From: Phytophthora sp. 'mugwort'
Taxonomy: Eukaryota > Oomycota > Peronosporomycetes > Peronosporales > Peronosporaceae
Reading direction: 5' to 3'
Assembly: GCA_033558025.1 (NCBI GenBank)
Contig: JAUCEF010000009.1
Span: forward strand, 3,224,001 to 3,288,000
Length of the DNA stretch: 64,000 nucleotides
Shown one piece after another: positions 53,826 through 64,000 of this stretch. The notes beneath the pieces are model-generated. The model saw only the letters and a list, made by a program, of their open reading frames with translations. It did no database searches and was not told the DNA's origin. The position numbers and the translations under genes were made by a program. The first letter of the stretch is position 1. Every line of letters begins with the position of its first letter.

Positions 53826-54745
53826 CTATGACTCGAGGCAGCTGGCGCCGAACTGCGGCTCCAGGTCGTTGGTGATGACGTTGTTAAGCACCGACAGCAG
53901 CAGCTTTTCCAGAATGTCGCTGGACACAGTGTAATAGTCGTCCTTCTTGTTGAGCTCTTCCGCGGAGAAGTCGAGCAGTTTGTTGATGATCTGCGTGACG
54001 AATGTGCCGGTCTGGTGGAACACGAAGTCGATGTCGGTGATCGAGTCCCAGCCCAGCGTCAGGTCAGCGACGCGCTTTTCATGCGGAGCAGCACCTCTTT
54101 CTCAATCGTGGTCAGGTCGCTGCCGCTGAGCACAGACACTAGGATGCTGGGTCACAGTCAATTTCGAGCACACGGACGTTAAGATGCCCGCTGCACACTG
54201 GTACATGTCCACTTGAGCGCTGGTGACGACCTCAGGCTCCTTCAGCGCTAGCGTGACATCCACGGTATACGTCACCGGGTCGCACATGAGTGGGTGCAGC
54301 AGGTCGACCCAACAGATCTGGTACCACTTGTGGTTGGGCTGTGTGATCTTCACGGAGAAGGTGGCGTCATGGACGCCGTGCCGGTGAAATCTGTGCTGAT
54401 ATCGAGCATGCCCGATCCCGTGATGTTGATCTGTTTGTGATGAGGCCGATATATTCAGCGCCTTGATCGTGGGCGTGACTGTGAAAGTGCAGCCGAGGAA
54501 GTAGAAGTCTTGCTTCGTGAGAATCTGGCCTCGATGGACAATGGGTCGCTGATGTACGAGCTCAGCAGCGACGGCGACGACTTGATGATAATTACGCTAT
54601 TGTTGAGCGCCGTGAAGTCGGATGTCGCTGTCTCGAGGTCGACGATTACGCACGTGTCCGCCACTGACGCGGTGCTCTCGGATGCGGCGGACGCTGGGGC
54701 AAACGTGGCAGCGACGGTGGTGATGAATCCGAAGAACCCGGTCAT
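53826..54745 (-). pseudogene. Secreted six-cysteine family, frameshifted copy 2
   Basis: The signal peptide (MTGFFGFITTVAATFAPASA) and DTCVIVDLETATSDFTALNN are readable, but the frame is lost after DPLSIE at about 54,535, recovers in ITQPNHKWYQICWVDLLHPL (54,353 downwards), is lost again at about 54,150, and recovers for the C-terminus VFHQTGTFVTQIINKLLDFS ending in ASCLES. All six family cysteines can still be located. It is nearer to copy 1 than to the gene at 55,739. It could be a recent pseudogene, or the frameshifts could be assembly errors. Confidence 0.75.
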
Positions 54746-55264
54746 TACTTGAAGGCTGGTAATGAGAAAATTGAATAGTGAGGAGATCACGGCGAGACAG
54801 AAAACGAGGACCGCATGCGCAGACATCGCGACACACCCTCGGTATTATCGACACAAGGGGGAACAGTCAAATTGACTGTTAATGGATCACCGAAGTCAAC
54901 TTACTGACGGATATGTAAGGAGCTTGCGATCAAATTGTGCATCGCGCTTGCCATAAACTGTCACGATGAAAGCCACAATGAAACGCGAGGCGCCAAAGAC
55001 AACAGCGATAGCTTGAAAGTGCTGATGACAGAGTTTGCTAGTCGGTGCAAGTTCCAACTTAGGATACTCGAGAAACGCTCGCAATAAGGTGGCGTCATTT
55101 CAATGTCATCACCGACTTATAGCCGGACCCCGCCTTGAGCCGGTCAAGGCCGACAAGATGTTAACGTTCCGCCTGATTCCGAACATGACGGAGCCTTTTT
55201 GCTTACCTGTCTAGATGTTACGCATGTAGGTCATTATGCAGTCGTAGATGGCTACCGGTGACTC
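54746..55264. other. Spacer between copy 2 and the relic copy
   Basis: No gene recognised; small open stretches only. Confidence 0.4.
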
Positions 55265-55450
55265 GCAGTTACGTTGAATCGCGGAGAGCCCTCTGCGCAC
55301 TGGTACATGCCCATTTGCGCACCCGCCACAACCATATGCTCTTTAGCTCAAGCGCAACATCCAGTAATCTCATGGTTCCTACGAGTTAACTCAGCAGATC
55401 GGGTATGATTCGTTATTTAGCTGGGCGATCTGCACTAAGAACTGCGTAGT
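55265..55450 (-). pseudogene. Relic of a further six-cysteine family copy
   Basis: On the plus strand CGCACTGGTACATGCCCATTT... and GTTAACTCAGCAGATCGGGT..., with TTTAGCTGGGCGATC, line up base by base with the middle of copies 1 and 2 (for example GGTCAACCCAGCAGATCTGG at 52,806 and GCACACTGGTACATGTCCAC at 54,194). Only the middle (KWYQICW to YQCA) is left and no frame is open. An old copy under decay. Confidence 0.6.
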
Positions 55451-55738
55451 ACATAGTAAAACAACCACGTTTTTTGGGCTTACTATCTCCTGTGTATTCT
55501 CCAGTCCTCACCGACATCTCCGCTTGTACATTATCACAGCCTGACTCCGCGAGATTAGCAGTCTCGTTCCTCGGCTAGCCTCGGCGGCCAAAACATTAGG
55601 TACCAGTGTCACCCCACGCCGTCTAACGAACAGGGCAACATTCATTGACAAACGGTGTTGCGGCTAATATAGTTGAATTGAAAAGAATATACCGACCCGG
55701 TAATAGTAGTAACAGCAAGACTACTCGAGCGTCACAGC
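55451..55738. other. Spacer
   Basis: Nothing recognised. Confidence 0.4.
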
Positions 55739-56644
55739 TTACAGGCACGTTGCACCAAAAAGCGGCACCAGAAGCTGGTCGATTAGGTTGTTCAGCAGCG
55801 AGCGCACGAGCTTGTCCAGCACCTTAGTGAATGTATTGTAGGCGGCCTTCTTCTTGTTGAGCTTCTCCGCTGAGAAGTCCAAGAGTCCGTTGATTATGTT
55901 CGAGATGAAAGCGCTGGTATCGTCGAAAGTGAGGTCAATCTTGGAGATCGAGTCCCAGTCAAGCGCCAGCGACGTGAGTGACGCGTCCTTGAAATGATGA
56001 AGGATATTATTGAGCACGCTGGTAATGTCGCCGCCAAGGGCAGCCACGAGGATGGAGGTAATCGTCATGTTCGAACACACGGACGACGGGACGCCTGAAG
56101 CGCACTGGTACAAATCCGCCTCCACTCCCGCGACAATGGTAGGCTTGACAAGGCCCAGAGCGACGTCAACAGTGACCGTCTTCGATGGACAACTTTTCTG
56201 GTGCAGGAGACTCGTCCAGCAGATCTGGTACCATTTCTTGTCAAGCTGTGCGAACTCGACTGAGAATGTGCCGCTCACTGACAATTCACCGTTGAAGCTC
56301 GCTCCTAGATCAAGCGTGTTGGCGCCCGTGACGTTGGCTGTTTTCGGTGCGATAGTCGTGAGGCCGCTCACGCTCAGCTGCTCGAACGACGGTGTGGCCT
56401 TGAAATTAAGGCCCAGGACTTTGAAGTCGATGCCGGCCAGGGTCTGGTTCGTGACGACGTATGGGTTGGTGATGTACATGGGTAGCAGCGACGGCACGAG
56501 ATTGAGCACGTTGTTTAGGCCAATAAAGTCGGCCGTGGCAGTCTGGAAGTCCGCGAGTACGCACGTGTCCGCGACGGTGGCGGCGTTGACCGTTCCAAAG
56601 GCGGCGGTCGCGAAGGCGGCGGCGACAGCGAGAAACTTGGCCAT
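55739..56644 (-). CDS. Secreted six-cysteine protein, unrecognised family (copy 4)
   Basis: 301 residues, one exon, signal peptide MAKFLAVAAAFATAAFGTVN. Mature part starts with DTCVLADFQTATADFIGLNN, then KKWYQICWTSLLHQKSC, LYQCASGVPSSVCSNMTIT, and the C-terminal helices FISNIINGLLDFSAEKLNKK and LLNNLIDQLLVPLFGATCL. The six cysteines (DTC, QIC, KSC, YQC, SVC, ATC) match copy 1. Potential N-glycosylation at NQTLA, NVTGA and NMTIT. It is more diverged from copies 1 and 2 than they are from each other, but intact. Probably secreted, function unknown. Confidence 0.85.
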   Translation of the reverse strand: MAKFLAVAAAFATAAFGTVNAATVADTCVLADFQTATADFIGLNNVLNLVPSLLPMYITNPYVVTNQTLAGIDFKVLGLNFKATPSFEQLSVSGLTTIAPKTANVTGANTLDLGASFNGELSVSGTFSVEFAQLDKKWYQICWTSLLHQKSCPSKTVTVDVALGLVKPTIVAGVEADLYQCASGVPSSVCSNMTITSILVAALGGDITSVLNNILHHFKDASLTSLALDWDSISKIDLTFDDTSAFISNIINGLLDFSAEKLNKKKAAYNTFTKVLDKLVRSLLNNLIDQLLVPLFGATCL

Positions 56645-57573
56645 CTCTATCTTTCAAGCGTCAAAGGAGAACTGCTGGGTGACTCGAAGAGGGAAATTGA
56701 GAAGTGATCTTTGGCCGAAGCTAAGCGAATGGAGGCGAGGGACTACAGAGTACCTCGGGCGCTAGATGCTACAAAGAGTTGCTGACAGCGCTAGGTGGCC
56801 GTACCCGTTGCTAACCGCAAAACTGGGTCGCTGATTATGTACGCGAGTGTTTGAGCTGATTGCTCTAAAGTCATCACTGTTTTCGTTATGTTGGTGGAAT
56901 CTTAGTTTTGAGGCACGCTTACCAAGATGGACAGACAATTTGGTGAATTCAGGCCACAAACAGCTTGTTTGTGGTGCGCTTGCTGCTCGTTTCGGGCGGC
57001 GCTGCTTGGCACCAGTCGACAAGCGCCAAGCAGTGTCTGCTGCCATGGATCCATCGAGCCACTGTTGTGACTGCTGTCTGCCAGCGCCGGTGCAAGGAGT
57101 GCGACCGACGCCTGTTCTTACCGCCTGCAACTGCTGGTGTCTGCGCTTGGTGAGCGTGAGAAACGGCTTCACTTCACTCAGCCTGATCCGGTGTATCCTT
57201 GCCTGGCGAGCTAGTTCTCCCCTTCGAGCTTCGTTGTAATGGCAGCAGTGGCAGCAACGAAGCTGCAAAGGCACCATCGCCTCCTGCGAACGGTAGGTTA
57301 CTGTACTGCATTGTGCCTAGGTGGCTCGGACTTTTACGTCCAAACAGACAGACTCCCCTAATGATTGATTCATCATCAGTGATGAAATACCGCAAAAGTC
57401 ATAAAGACGCAGCATGATTTACTATTTGAAAATGTATGGATGCTGCATCTTTTCGGCGTACCTGTACAATTGTATGCACTTCAAAACACGGTAGATTTAT
57501 CGCCAAAAGTCACGTTAGCCGGTGCCCAATTGAGTGGACGCTCGAAGGTTACCACTCTCACACTTCCAGCGCT
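56645..57573. other. Intergenic between secreted family and pogo element 2
   Basis: No gene recognised. Overlapping open stretches at 56,762-57,417 on both strands show no motif; part may belong to the transposon that follows. Confidence 0.4.
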
Positions 57574-58835
57574 GAACTCCTCCCTCCGTGAAATGCCCAA
57601 GGAACGAATCCCGCTAGCCTACACAAATGCATTCAAGCTACGCTTGGTGCTAGACTACCTCGATGCTGCCCAAGAAGGCGTGCGCGCGCCGAATTCTGCA
57701 AGGTGCAGGGCATTAAGCGCCCAACGTTGCAGACTTGGCAGCGCGAGCTACAGAAGCTCAAGGACGCAGCATCTCGCGAGAACAGCAGCCCCTCGCGCGC
57801 TTCAAAGTTGACACTAGGGGGCAGTGGACGAGTTTCTTTGACGACTGCTATTGAGGACGCGTTGGTGACATTTATTAAGGACGCTAGGCCGGAGGAGCAG
57901 ATCATCACGCGCGAGATGATCGTCCGCAAGGCTGTGGACTTGGACCCTGACTCCATGGAGGAGAGGAGCTACGACGCCAAGATGTCGTGGTGTACGATGT
58001 TCATGAGCAGGAGAGGCCTGACGATTCGAAGGACTAGCCACTCTGGAAGGAAAACACGCAGTGAGCTCGACCGGTACCGTGTAGAGTCCGACACCACCGT
58101 CCTCGAGGTGGTCATGAAGCACTGCTTCGACCACTACCTTGGCCTCGCCCCCAAACGCACCATCTTCAAAATGGATCAGACTTCAATCTACTACAACATG
58201 TCCCCCGAACTACGGTAGACTTTGTGGGGGCGACTTGCCTTCCCGCAGCAACGGAAGGCGCTGAGATCTATCGCTGCACGATGGCCCTTACCATGGCCGC
58301 GGACGGCCGCAAGTTCCCGCCCCACTTCGTGTTCATGGTGCAGCCGGGCGGTAACGTAGAGAAAGAGTTCAGGGGCTACTGCGACGCCTCAGTGGCCACG
58401 TTCTCTGTCCAGGCGAAAGCGTGGTTCGACCTGCAGGTCATGCTTGACTGGATCGAGAACGTGTGGAAGTGCATTGTGACGGAGCCTTCTGTCCTGATCC
58501 TGGACAGCCTAAAGGTCCACAAGATGGTGCCTATGCTCGACGCGTTGGCCTGCACGGGCACGGCGGTCATGTTCGTTCCCGGCGGGTGCACGGGGGTGCA
58601 CAGTCGCTGGATGTGGGCATCATGGGCTCTTTGAAACAGCACATCCGCAACTAATCCTTGCCTCCGCGTGTGGGGCCCCCCACGAAGCTGATACCCGCTC
58701 AACATCGCCGTAACGTGTTCGATCACGCGATGGCGGCGCTGGATAATATCTCGGAAAAGACAGTGCGCAGTGCATTCCACGCAGCGGGCCCGTTTGTGCC
58801 GTACGGGCCCCACACCGGGGATATACGCACTTTGT
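57574..58835 (+). pseudogene. pogo/Tigger-type transposase, second copy, broken
   Basis: Contains a psq-type helix-turn-helix start (TNAFKLRLVLDYLDAAQEG), then GIKRPTLQTWQRELQKL and a CENP-B-like region (AIEDALVTFIKDARPEEQII). The DDE sites are FKMDQTSIYYNM (Asp at 58,174), SVLILDSLKVHK (Asp at 58,503) and QSLDVGIMGSLKQH (Asp at 58,610). PGGCTGV before the third site is the pogo P-G-G-x-T box. Frameshifts near 57,690 and 58,600 and a stop at 58,216-58,218 inactivate it. It is of a different subfamily from the copy at 42,669, since the boxes differ. The downstream part ends with FVPYGPHTGDIRTL at 58,835. Confidence 0.75.
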
Positions 58836-59149
58836 AGAGAACTACAGGTCCTTCCTTCAATACAAAGTTCAAGTGAAAATCGTTTTGTCCACTTGTGCAA
58901 CTCACGAATTCTTGGATCGGACAGGTATTCGTGCGTCGTTCTGATTGCCCCAGAGTTCTCATACAGATAATAGGAAGGCTGTATTTTTTCGACTGCTGCA
59001 TCTTTATGACTTTGCGGTACTGTATCGGTTTGTTGGATACCGTTGCTGACACGCACTGACATCTACGGTACTTTCCTTCTGGAGTTACCCAAAGCTTATG
59101 TGGCCCACACCCTCAAAATCTGATCCCAATCAATCTGTGGGCGACCAGC
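58836..59149. other. Spacer, upstream of five-exon gene
   Basis: Nothing recognised; minus-strand open stretches (58,723-59,062) overlap the transposon and are treated as shadows. Confidence 0.4.
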
Positions 59150-59989
59150 ATGAGTGCGGCGCCGACCAACGTGGTGCGCTACGACGTGCCTAATGGGGAC
59201 TTCTGCGCGTACCTGAAGGGATTCTGGAAGCGCAACTTAGAATGGCGTCACTTCGGTGCCAGCTTCAAGCATCTGCGCTCCACCAACAACGTCGTGTTTA
59301 TCGAGGAGGATCAGGACGCGGCGCGCCAGCCCAACACACAGTGCGCTCCTTTCCGCTGCTACCTGTAGCAGTCAGTGCGTCAGTTCCTCATTCTTATTGT
59401 ACTATGTAATTGCTGTCAGATTCCTCCGGTGGTCCTTCGGCCGCACGCACAAGCAGCAGGACCTCGCCAGGGCCTACACGGTGCAGGTCTGTCGAGCGAA
59501 GATCCGCGGTGTGACGATGAGGGGCTGACCTTTTCCTTGCTGAATGGTGCAGTTCATCCCGGACGAGCAAGGCACATTCATGGAGTGGAGTTTCGAAGGC
59601 GTGACGTGCCACGGAGTCTTCAAACCCGAGGCCAGCGTGGCCATCCTCAATTTCTGTCTGCAGGATTCCATGGTTACCATCACGTATCGCATGCTCGACG
59701 CCAACAGTGAGTAGGCTGGAGTGCTTCCTTGTGTTAGTGTGGATGTGGTGGCGTGGTGGTGTTTTAACTGGTTGCCGCTTGTCATTCCTGTGGCGGTGTG
59801 ACAGCTATGGCCGTGTGTATCGTGGACGTGGATAGCGAGCACACGCCGACGATCCAATATGGCAACATGTGCGTCCCGGCATGGGCTATCTACTGAGATG
59901 TTGTCCTCACTTACACATGCGTTTTGTTGCCTTGGTGCGGTAGGTATCGCATCAACCCGTCCAAGTACGATCGTGAGCCTGAGGACTGA
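59150..59989 (+). CDS. Five-exon gene of unknown function
   Basis: Hand-built model with exons 59,150-59,364; 59,420-59,486; 59,553-59,706; 59,805-59,868; 59,944-59,989. Introns are 55-98 bp, all GT/AG with matching phases, 181 residues. It starts MSAAPTNVVRYDVPNGDF and ends INPSKYDREPED. Motifs: FLRWSFGRTHKQQDLARAY, GTFMEWSFEGVTCHGVFKPE and MVTITYRMLDA. The beta-rich middle and short length suggest a small globular, non-secreted protein with no membrane segment. I do not recognise the family. The TAG at the end of the first long frame is inside intron 1, which shows that splicing is needed. Only 88 bp separate it from the next gene on the same strand. Confidence 0.6.
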
Positions 59990-60077
59990 GGCATCGTTGA
60001 AGGACGTCGCCATCGCACTTAATTGAATCACTGTTGTACAGGAGCCTTTGTTGAGTTTGCCGAGCGAACTTGTCCCA

Positions 60078-62946
60078 ATGGAGACCGCGGCCCGCAGACG
60101 CGTCGCGATCGGGGGCACTTTCGCGTGCGACGAAGCCCTCGCAGTGCCGCTGCAGTATCTTCTGAAGAATGTTGGTGCAGTTTTGTTAAGTTTGCTAGGG
60201 TTATCGTAGAACGAAATGGGACTGTGACTGTGTTTATTACCAGCCAGTCGATACGCAAGAATGAATGCAAATAGGTTTTTTAGTGTTGGACTAATGGTGG
60301 TGGCATTTGCAATACATTAGGCGGTGTGGAATGGCGACGTCGACTTGCAGTGGCTGCGATATGGCAGTTTATCGGACTTTGACGAGTGGTCGAGCGACGT
60401 GCTGCATCCTGCACGTCCAGTGGACTTGATGCTCTTGCTCGTTCGCCTTAGTGACCTCGAAGCGACGCATCCCGAGTTGCATCTCTCCAAGAAAAGCAAT
60501 GATGGGGACAATGTGGGAGTTGGTATTGTGGCTGGACCTATCAGCCAATTCCTGCGCGATCTTAAGCGGTACGATGCCATGGCTACCAAGGCTGCTACTG
60601 CTCCGATGGTGGTATTGTTTTGTCCGTGTCCCCCGGCTAGAGCAGCGAGGTTCAAGTCAATAGAATGCGAGGTGCAGAACAAGATTAGAGTCATGCAAAA
60701 CGTGACCATGCAGTCGTCGGGGCAGCTACTTGACCTTTTTAAACAGCAGTCCACGACTTCATTCTACGACGCTGTTGCCGACAAGCGTAAACATTCTCCG
60801 TATACTCAAGCCATGCTGAACGTGCTGGGGTTGTCACTATGTAGGCAAATTTGTCGCCTTCTTCGAACTGCTAGCAGTCGAAAGAAAGTTATCGTACTTG
60901 ATTGCGACAACACGCTGTGGGGTGGTGCGGTAGCTGAAGTTGGTCCCAGCGGGATCGATCTTGGTCCACGCTTTCTCGCACTTCAGCGTTTCGTTGTTGC
61001 GCAGCAGCAGCGAGGCATGCTCCTAGCGCTGTGCAGTAAGAACATTCTCGAGGACGTGACGGAGGCATTTACACAACGCCGTGGTGACATGGTGCTCGAC
61101 TTTGACAAGCACGTGGTAGCCACCAAGGTTAATTGGCAACCGAAGTCGAAAAATATCGCGCAGCTCGCCAAGGAGCTCTCTCTCGGTAAGCTGTTATTGT
61201 TACTCCTTGTGGGAGGGGGGGGGGGGGCTGGTAGTTGCTGATTCTATGGATGTCGTAACTTCATTAGGGCTGGATTCATTCATCTTCATCGACGACAACC
61301 CTCTCGAGTGCAACGAAGTCGCTACTGCATTACCGTCCGTAACAGTCATTCCCCTCGGAGCAGAGTTTTCAGAGTCGGTACTTGAACACGAATGGGTTTT
61401 TGACGATTGTCTTAACGCAAACTCAAATAGATCAGTAACAAGGGCCAGCACCAAGGAAGATGTCCAGCGAACGCAGCTTTACCAGCAGAATCTCCAACGG
61501 GAACGACTTCGTGAAACTTCGTCATTACGGCAGGCATTTTTGAGTGCGCTCGGTGTGAAAATTGTCTTCGAAGAGCTCGATCGCGATCGAGAGCTTGATG
61601 AGAGGAGTTCCTCATGTACTCGAGCGCTGCAGCTTCACCATCGTACGAACCAATTCAACACGGCAACAACTTTCGCGAAGCGCTTGGAGGAGGAGGAACT
61701 ATTGGAATATGTCGCCGCTCCGAGTCAAACAGTGATCTGCGCTCATGTGACTGATCGCTTCGGTCACTACGGCCTTGTGAGCGTGGCTCTTTGTCGGCAT
61801 GTGCGCGATACGGAAGTTTTACGTATCGACAGCTTTTTGCTCAGCTGTCGTGCGCTAAACCGCGGCGTGGAACATGCTGTGATGCGAAAACTGAGTGAAG
61901 TCGCAGCAAGAACAGGTGCAGTATCGTTGGAGTTTGCTTGGGAGCCAACAGAGCGGAACCAGCCAGCGCACACATTTTTCTCGGCACTGTCCGATGTGGG
62001 ATTTACAATCGAGAATGAATTACCGAACAAAGCCATTGGCAAGGAGAAGCAACAACGAAGTATTTCAAACGCTGGCTTCTGGATCATTGCAGCGGATAAG
62101 GCTAGCAGGGTGTCTTTCCTCAAGGCTGAAGACAATTCTCATCAGAAGAACTACAGGGCAGGCGGTTTGAAAAGATGGCTTTTTCACCTCCGATCCGGTC
62201 ACTGGTTTCGGTATTTTACTTGTTTGGTCGCCAGGTGGATGCTGCCTTCAATTACATTGCCGCAGTGGATAGTATTTTTACTCAAGCCATCTCTTGTCCG
62301 GCAGCTTAATGGAGTTGGACCTGTTGGATTACTCCGTGTTTCCCTCCGAGATCGTGGCAGCTTAGAGCAGTTCCTCAGTCCTGCTCTGCATGGCATACCA
62401 TGCGCGAATAATATCGTGATCAGCGAAGCTGGTAACGCCGACAGTATTGATGACGACAAGTTCCGACGGAAGGCACGTCACCAAACGAAGATGGCGCTGG
62501 TTAATTATCTTCATGAGGAAGCGCCGCGCATGATTTGGTCGGCTAACCGTCCGTATCCCGCCGAGGTCCAAACTCCAATTGGTATTGAACTCGATGGAGA
62601 GTCCCTCCCCGACAGTACAGCAGGACCTACAATTCGTCTTCACCATGTTTGCGAATCCCCGCAGTGCTCGGCAACAGTCCAGCTTGAAAGCCGATGCGCC
62701 TTTCAACGATGCCGCAATTGCTGCTACCGAGTCCAGCGGCTTCTGACGCGATCATTGTTTCACTTGAATGCTGAGGCCCGGCAGTCGGCTGTGAATACCC
62801 TGCAAGCAGATTTTGCTGTTGACGCATCTCTAGCAGCTACGGAGAGCGGACAATTTTCGGGTCCTAATACACAATGGTGCGTAGCTCATCAGAATAAGCG
62901 GCGACGTGGAGAGATATTCAAACAGAAGGACTCGTTGACAGAATAA
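60078..62946 (+). CDS. FkbH-like HAD-family protein with Cys-rich C-terminus
   Basis: Three-exon model: 60,078-60,170; 60,321-61,185; 61,268-62,946; 878 residues. The first donor (GTTGGT) is weak; the second intron contains a 13-base G-run. The N-terminus RRRVAIGGTFACDEALAVPL and VDLMLLLVRLSDLEA resemble the N-terminal part of bacterial FkbH. The HAD core has VIVLDCDNTLWGG (nucleophile Asp, near residue 200), LALCSKN and FIFIDDNPLEC (metal-binding Asp pair). The following ~200 residues (DRFGHYGLVSVALCRHV; SFLLSCRALNRGVEHAVMRK) are the GNAT-like end of FkbH proteins. The last ~290 residues are extra and contain a cysteine cluster (CESPQC, CAFQRCRNCC), perhaps a zinc finger. FkbH proteins load glyceryl units on carrier proteins in bacterial polyketide pathways. 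The true role here is unknown, and no partner enzymes are nearby. Confidence 0.75.
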
Positions 62947-63037
62947 AGCCCGGGAGATGCCATGTACATGCATCTAGCTCATCGGGCAAGTACACAGGCA
63001 AGTAATTCGTCGAATAATTACTGTTGCTGGCAGTGAG

Positions 63038-64000
63038 TTAGTCGCTGTCGTCTCCTTTGGTTTCCTCGCTGCTGTCTTCGTTGTCACTGTCATTACCGAT
63101 ATCACTGCTGCTGCCACTGCTGCTGCTACTGCCGCTGCTGCTACTGGAATCAGTGCCACTACCACTTTCACTCTCTTCGTCGATGATGGGGCCATACAGA
63201 GCCTCGTACCTCTCCACCCACAAGAGCGCTTTGACTTCTTCAATCGTTCGTGGCGAATTTCGCTTTTTCAACTTCTCAAAAATCTCTTTCGCAGTGTTGC
63301 AGTCCTCTCGAAAGGCCGGCGACGTGACCAATTTCAGTGAGACCAACCTCTGAAGCACTCGATAGTAGTGCGTCGGCAGCATGTTCTGGAGCGTCCGCGC
63401 GATGTCAACACGGGTTACTACACCCAGAAGTCCGTTTTGCTTGCAGACCGAACAAACGGCATCCACAAACGTTTTATCCTCCACGTAAACAAGCTTCTTG
63501 AGGACAGGCTGTAGCATTTTCTTGAGCTCTATCAGCCGCAGTCTCCGTTGACGTACAAACATCTTTGTTTTTATACGCATTGTTTTCTCGACTAGCTTCT
63601 CGTCAGGAAAATGCGGATGGGGGCTGGGCAAAACACGTTTCATCTCCTCAATGGCTGCCTTGGAGGAGTCTTTAGTGATCGCGAATATGCCCTTGTCTCT
63701 TTGGCGACGCACGTACATGGCTATAAATTCTTCGTATCGTATTAACAGCCCGACATTCCCGTAATCCTCCATGTTTTTCTGCAAACGATTTCGAAAAAAC
63801 TCCACACAGTAGGCAACAACTTTCGTTGTGGGCACCAGCATGTCCGAGCGACGCAATTTTTGGTGTATCCTTGAGTAGATGTGACGCACAGTGGCATCAG
63901 AGTTTGTATAGACTTCTTCTTCGACCATTCCGACAAAAGCCGGTATCAATACTGGAGTTGATGACGTAGAGATGGCATCTGCCTTGCGCTTTCGTTGAGA
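63038..64000 (-). CDS. Unrecognised protein with Ser/Asp-rich tail (partial)
   Basis: The frame is open from the window's right edge down to 63,038, so the start lies outside. Visible part ends in a long acidic Ser repeat (SSSSSGSSSSSGSSSD, then DNEDSSEETKGDDSD). The body is helical and basic: HIYSRIHQKLRRSDMLVPTT, VGLLIRYEEFIAMYVRRQRD, KTMRIKTKMFVRQRRLRLIE and VERYEALYGPIIDEESE. Its end (...Y-G-P-I-I-D-E) followed by an acidic Ser tail suggests a nuclear or nucleolar protein. I do not recognise the family. It is convergent with the FkbH-like gene, 91 bp apart. Confidence 0.7.
   Translation of the reverse strand, partial: SQRKRKADAISTSSTPVLIPAFVGMVEEEVYTNSDATVRHIYSRIHQKLRRSDMLVPTTKVVAYCVEFFRNRLQKNMEDYGNVGLLIRYEEFIAMYVRRQRDKGIFAITKDSSKAAIEEMKRVLPSPHPHFPDEKLVEKTMRIKTKMFVRQRRLRLIELKKMLQPVLKKLVYVEDKTFVDAVCSVCKQNGLLGVVTRVDIARTLQNMLPTHYYRVLQRLVSLKLVTSPAFREDCNTAKEIFEKLKKRNSPRTIEEVKALLWVERYEALYGPIIDEESESGSGTDSSSSSGSSSSSGSSSDIGNDSDNEDSSEETKGDDSD

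Noticed and set aside
1..64000. RXLR or CRN effector genes, tRNA, rRNA and CRISPR arrays
   Set aside because: No RXLR-dEER or LxLFLAK-type N-terminus was seen behind a signal peptide, and no tRNA-like cloverleaf, rRNA or regularly spaced array was found. A scan by eye cannot fully exclude a tRNA.

Overview
The window looks like nuclear DNA of a plant-pathogenic oomycete, most likely Phytophthora or a close relative in the Peronosporales. The evidence is three elicitin-like genes in tandem, a START plus FYVE-like protein, bZIP/START-like regulators of the oomycete type, very short GT-AG introns (about 42-150 bp), oomycete-type initiator sequences upstream of several genes, and Ty3/gypsy elements with an extra RNase H domain. 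I saw no rRNA, tRNA or CRISPR array.

Layout. 1-8,683 is a decayed Ty3/gypsy LTR retrotransposon whose gag-pol reads on the minus strand. A separate reading block (aORF) on the plus strand lies between the end of pol and the polypurine tract of the 3' LTR. 9,192-10,249 is an LTR of another family. About 10,250-19,550 is a second decayed Ty3/gypsy element on the plus strand, with a dual RNase H and a striking excess of the tetramer GATC. 21,020-24,308 holds two multi-exon genes, probably for mitochondrial TPR-like proteins. 25,779-40,859 is the main host-gene island: a bZIP regulator, a second START-like regulator, a large Golgi-type glycosyltransferase with two catalytic repeats, a START/FYVE-like protein, three secreted four-cysteine elicitin-like proteins with serine-rich tails, and a paralogue of the first bZIP.

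42,669-52,172 is a transposon graveyard: a pogo-type transposase pseudogene, a shortened MULE, a 55-bp tandem repeat, a tyrosine-recombinase-like pseudogene split by a solo LTR with a 4-bp target duplication, and a fragment of the same antisense-ORF retroelement that opens the window. 52,335-56,644 is a cluster of an unrecognised secreted six-cysteine family: two intact genes, one frameshifted copy and one relic. A second pogo pseudogene (57,574-58,835) separates it from a compact gene block: a five-exon gene of unknown function, a three-exon FkbH-like HAD protein, and an unrecognised gene running off the right edge.

The secreted families (elicitin-like and six-cysteine) lie next to repeat-rich DNA, as is usual for fast-evolving oomycete secretome genes. 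Intron-containing models were built by hand from reading frames, GT/AG borders and phase. All family assignments rest on motif recognition, not on database searches.
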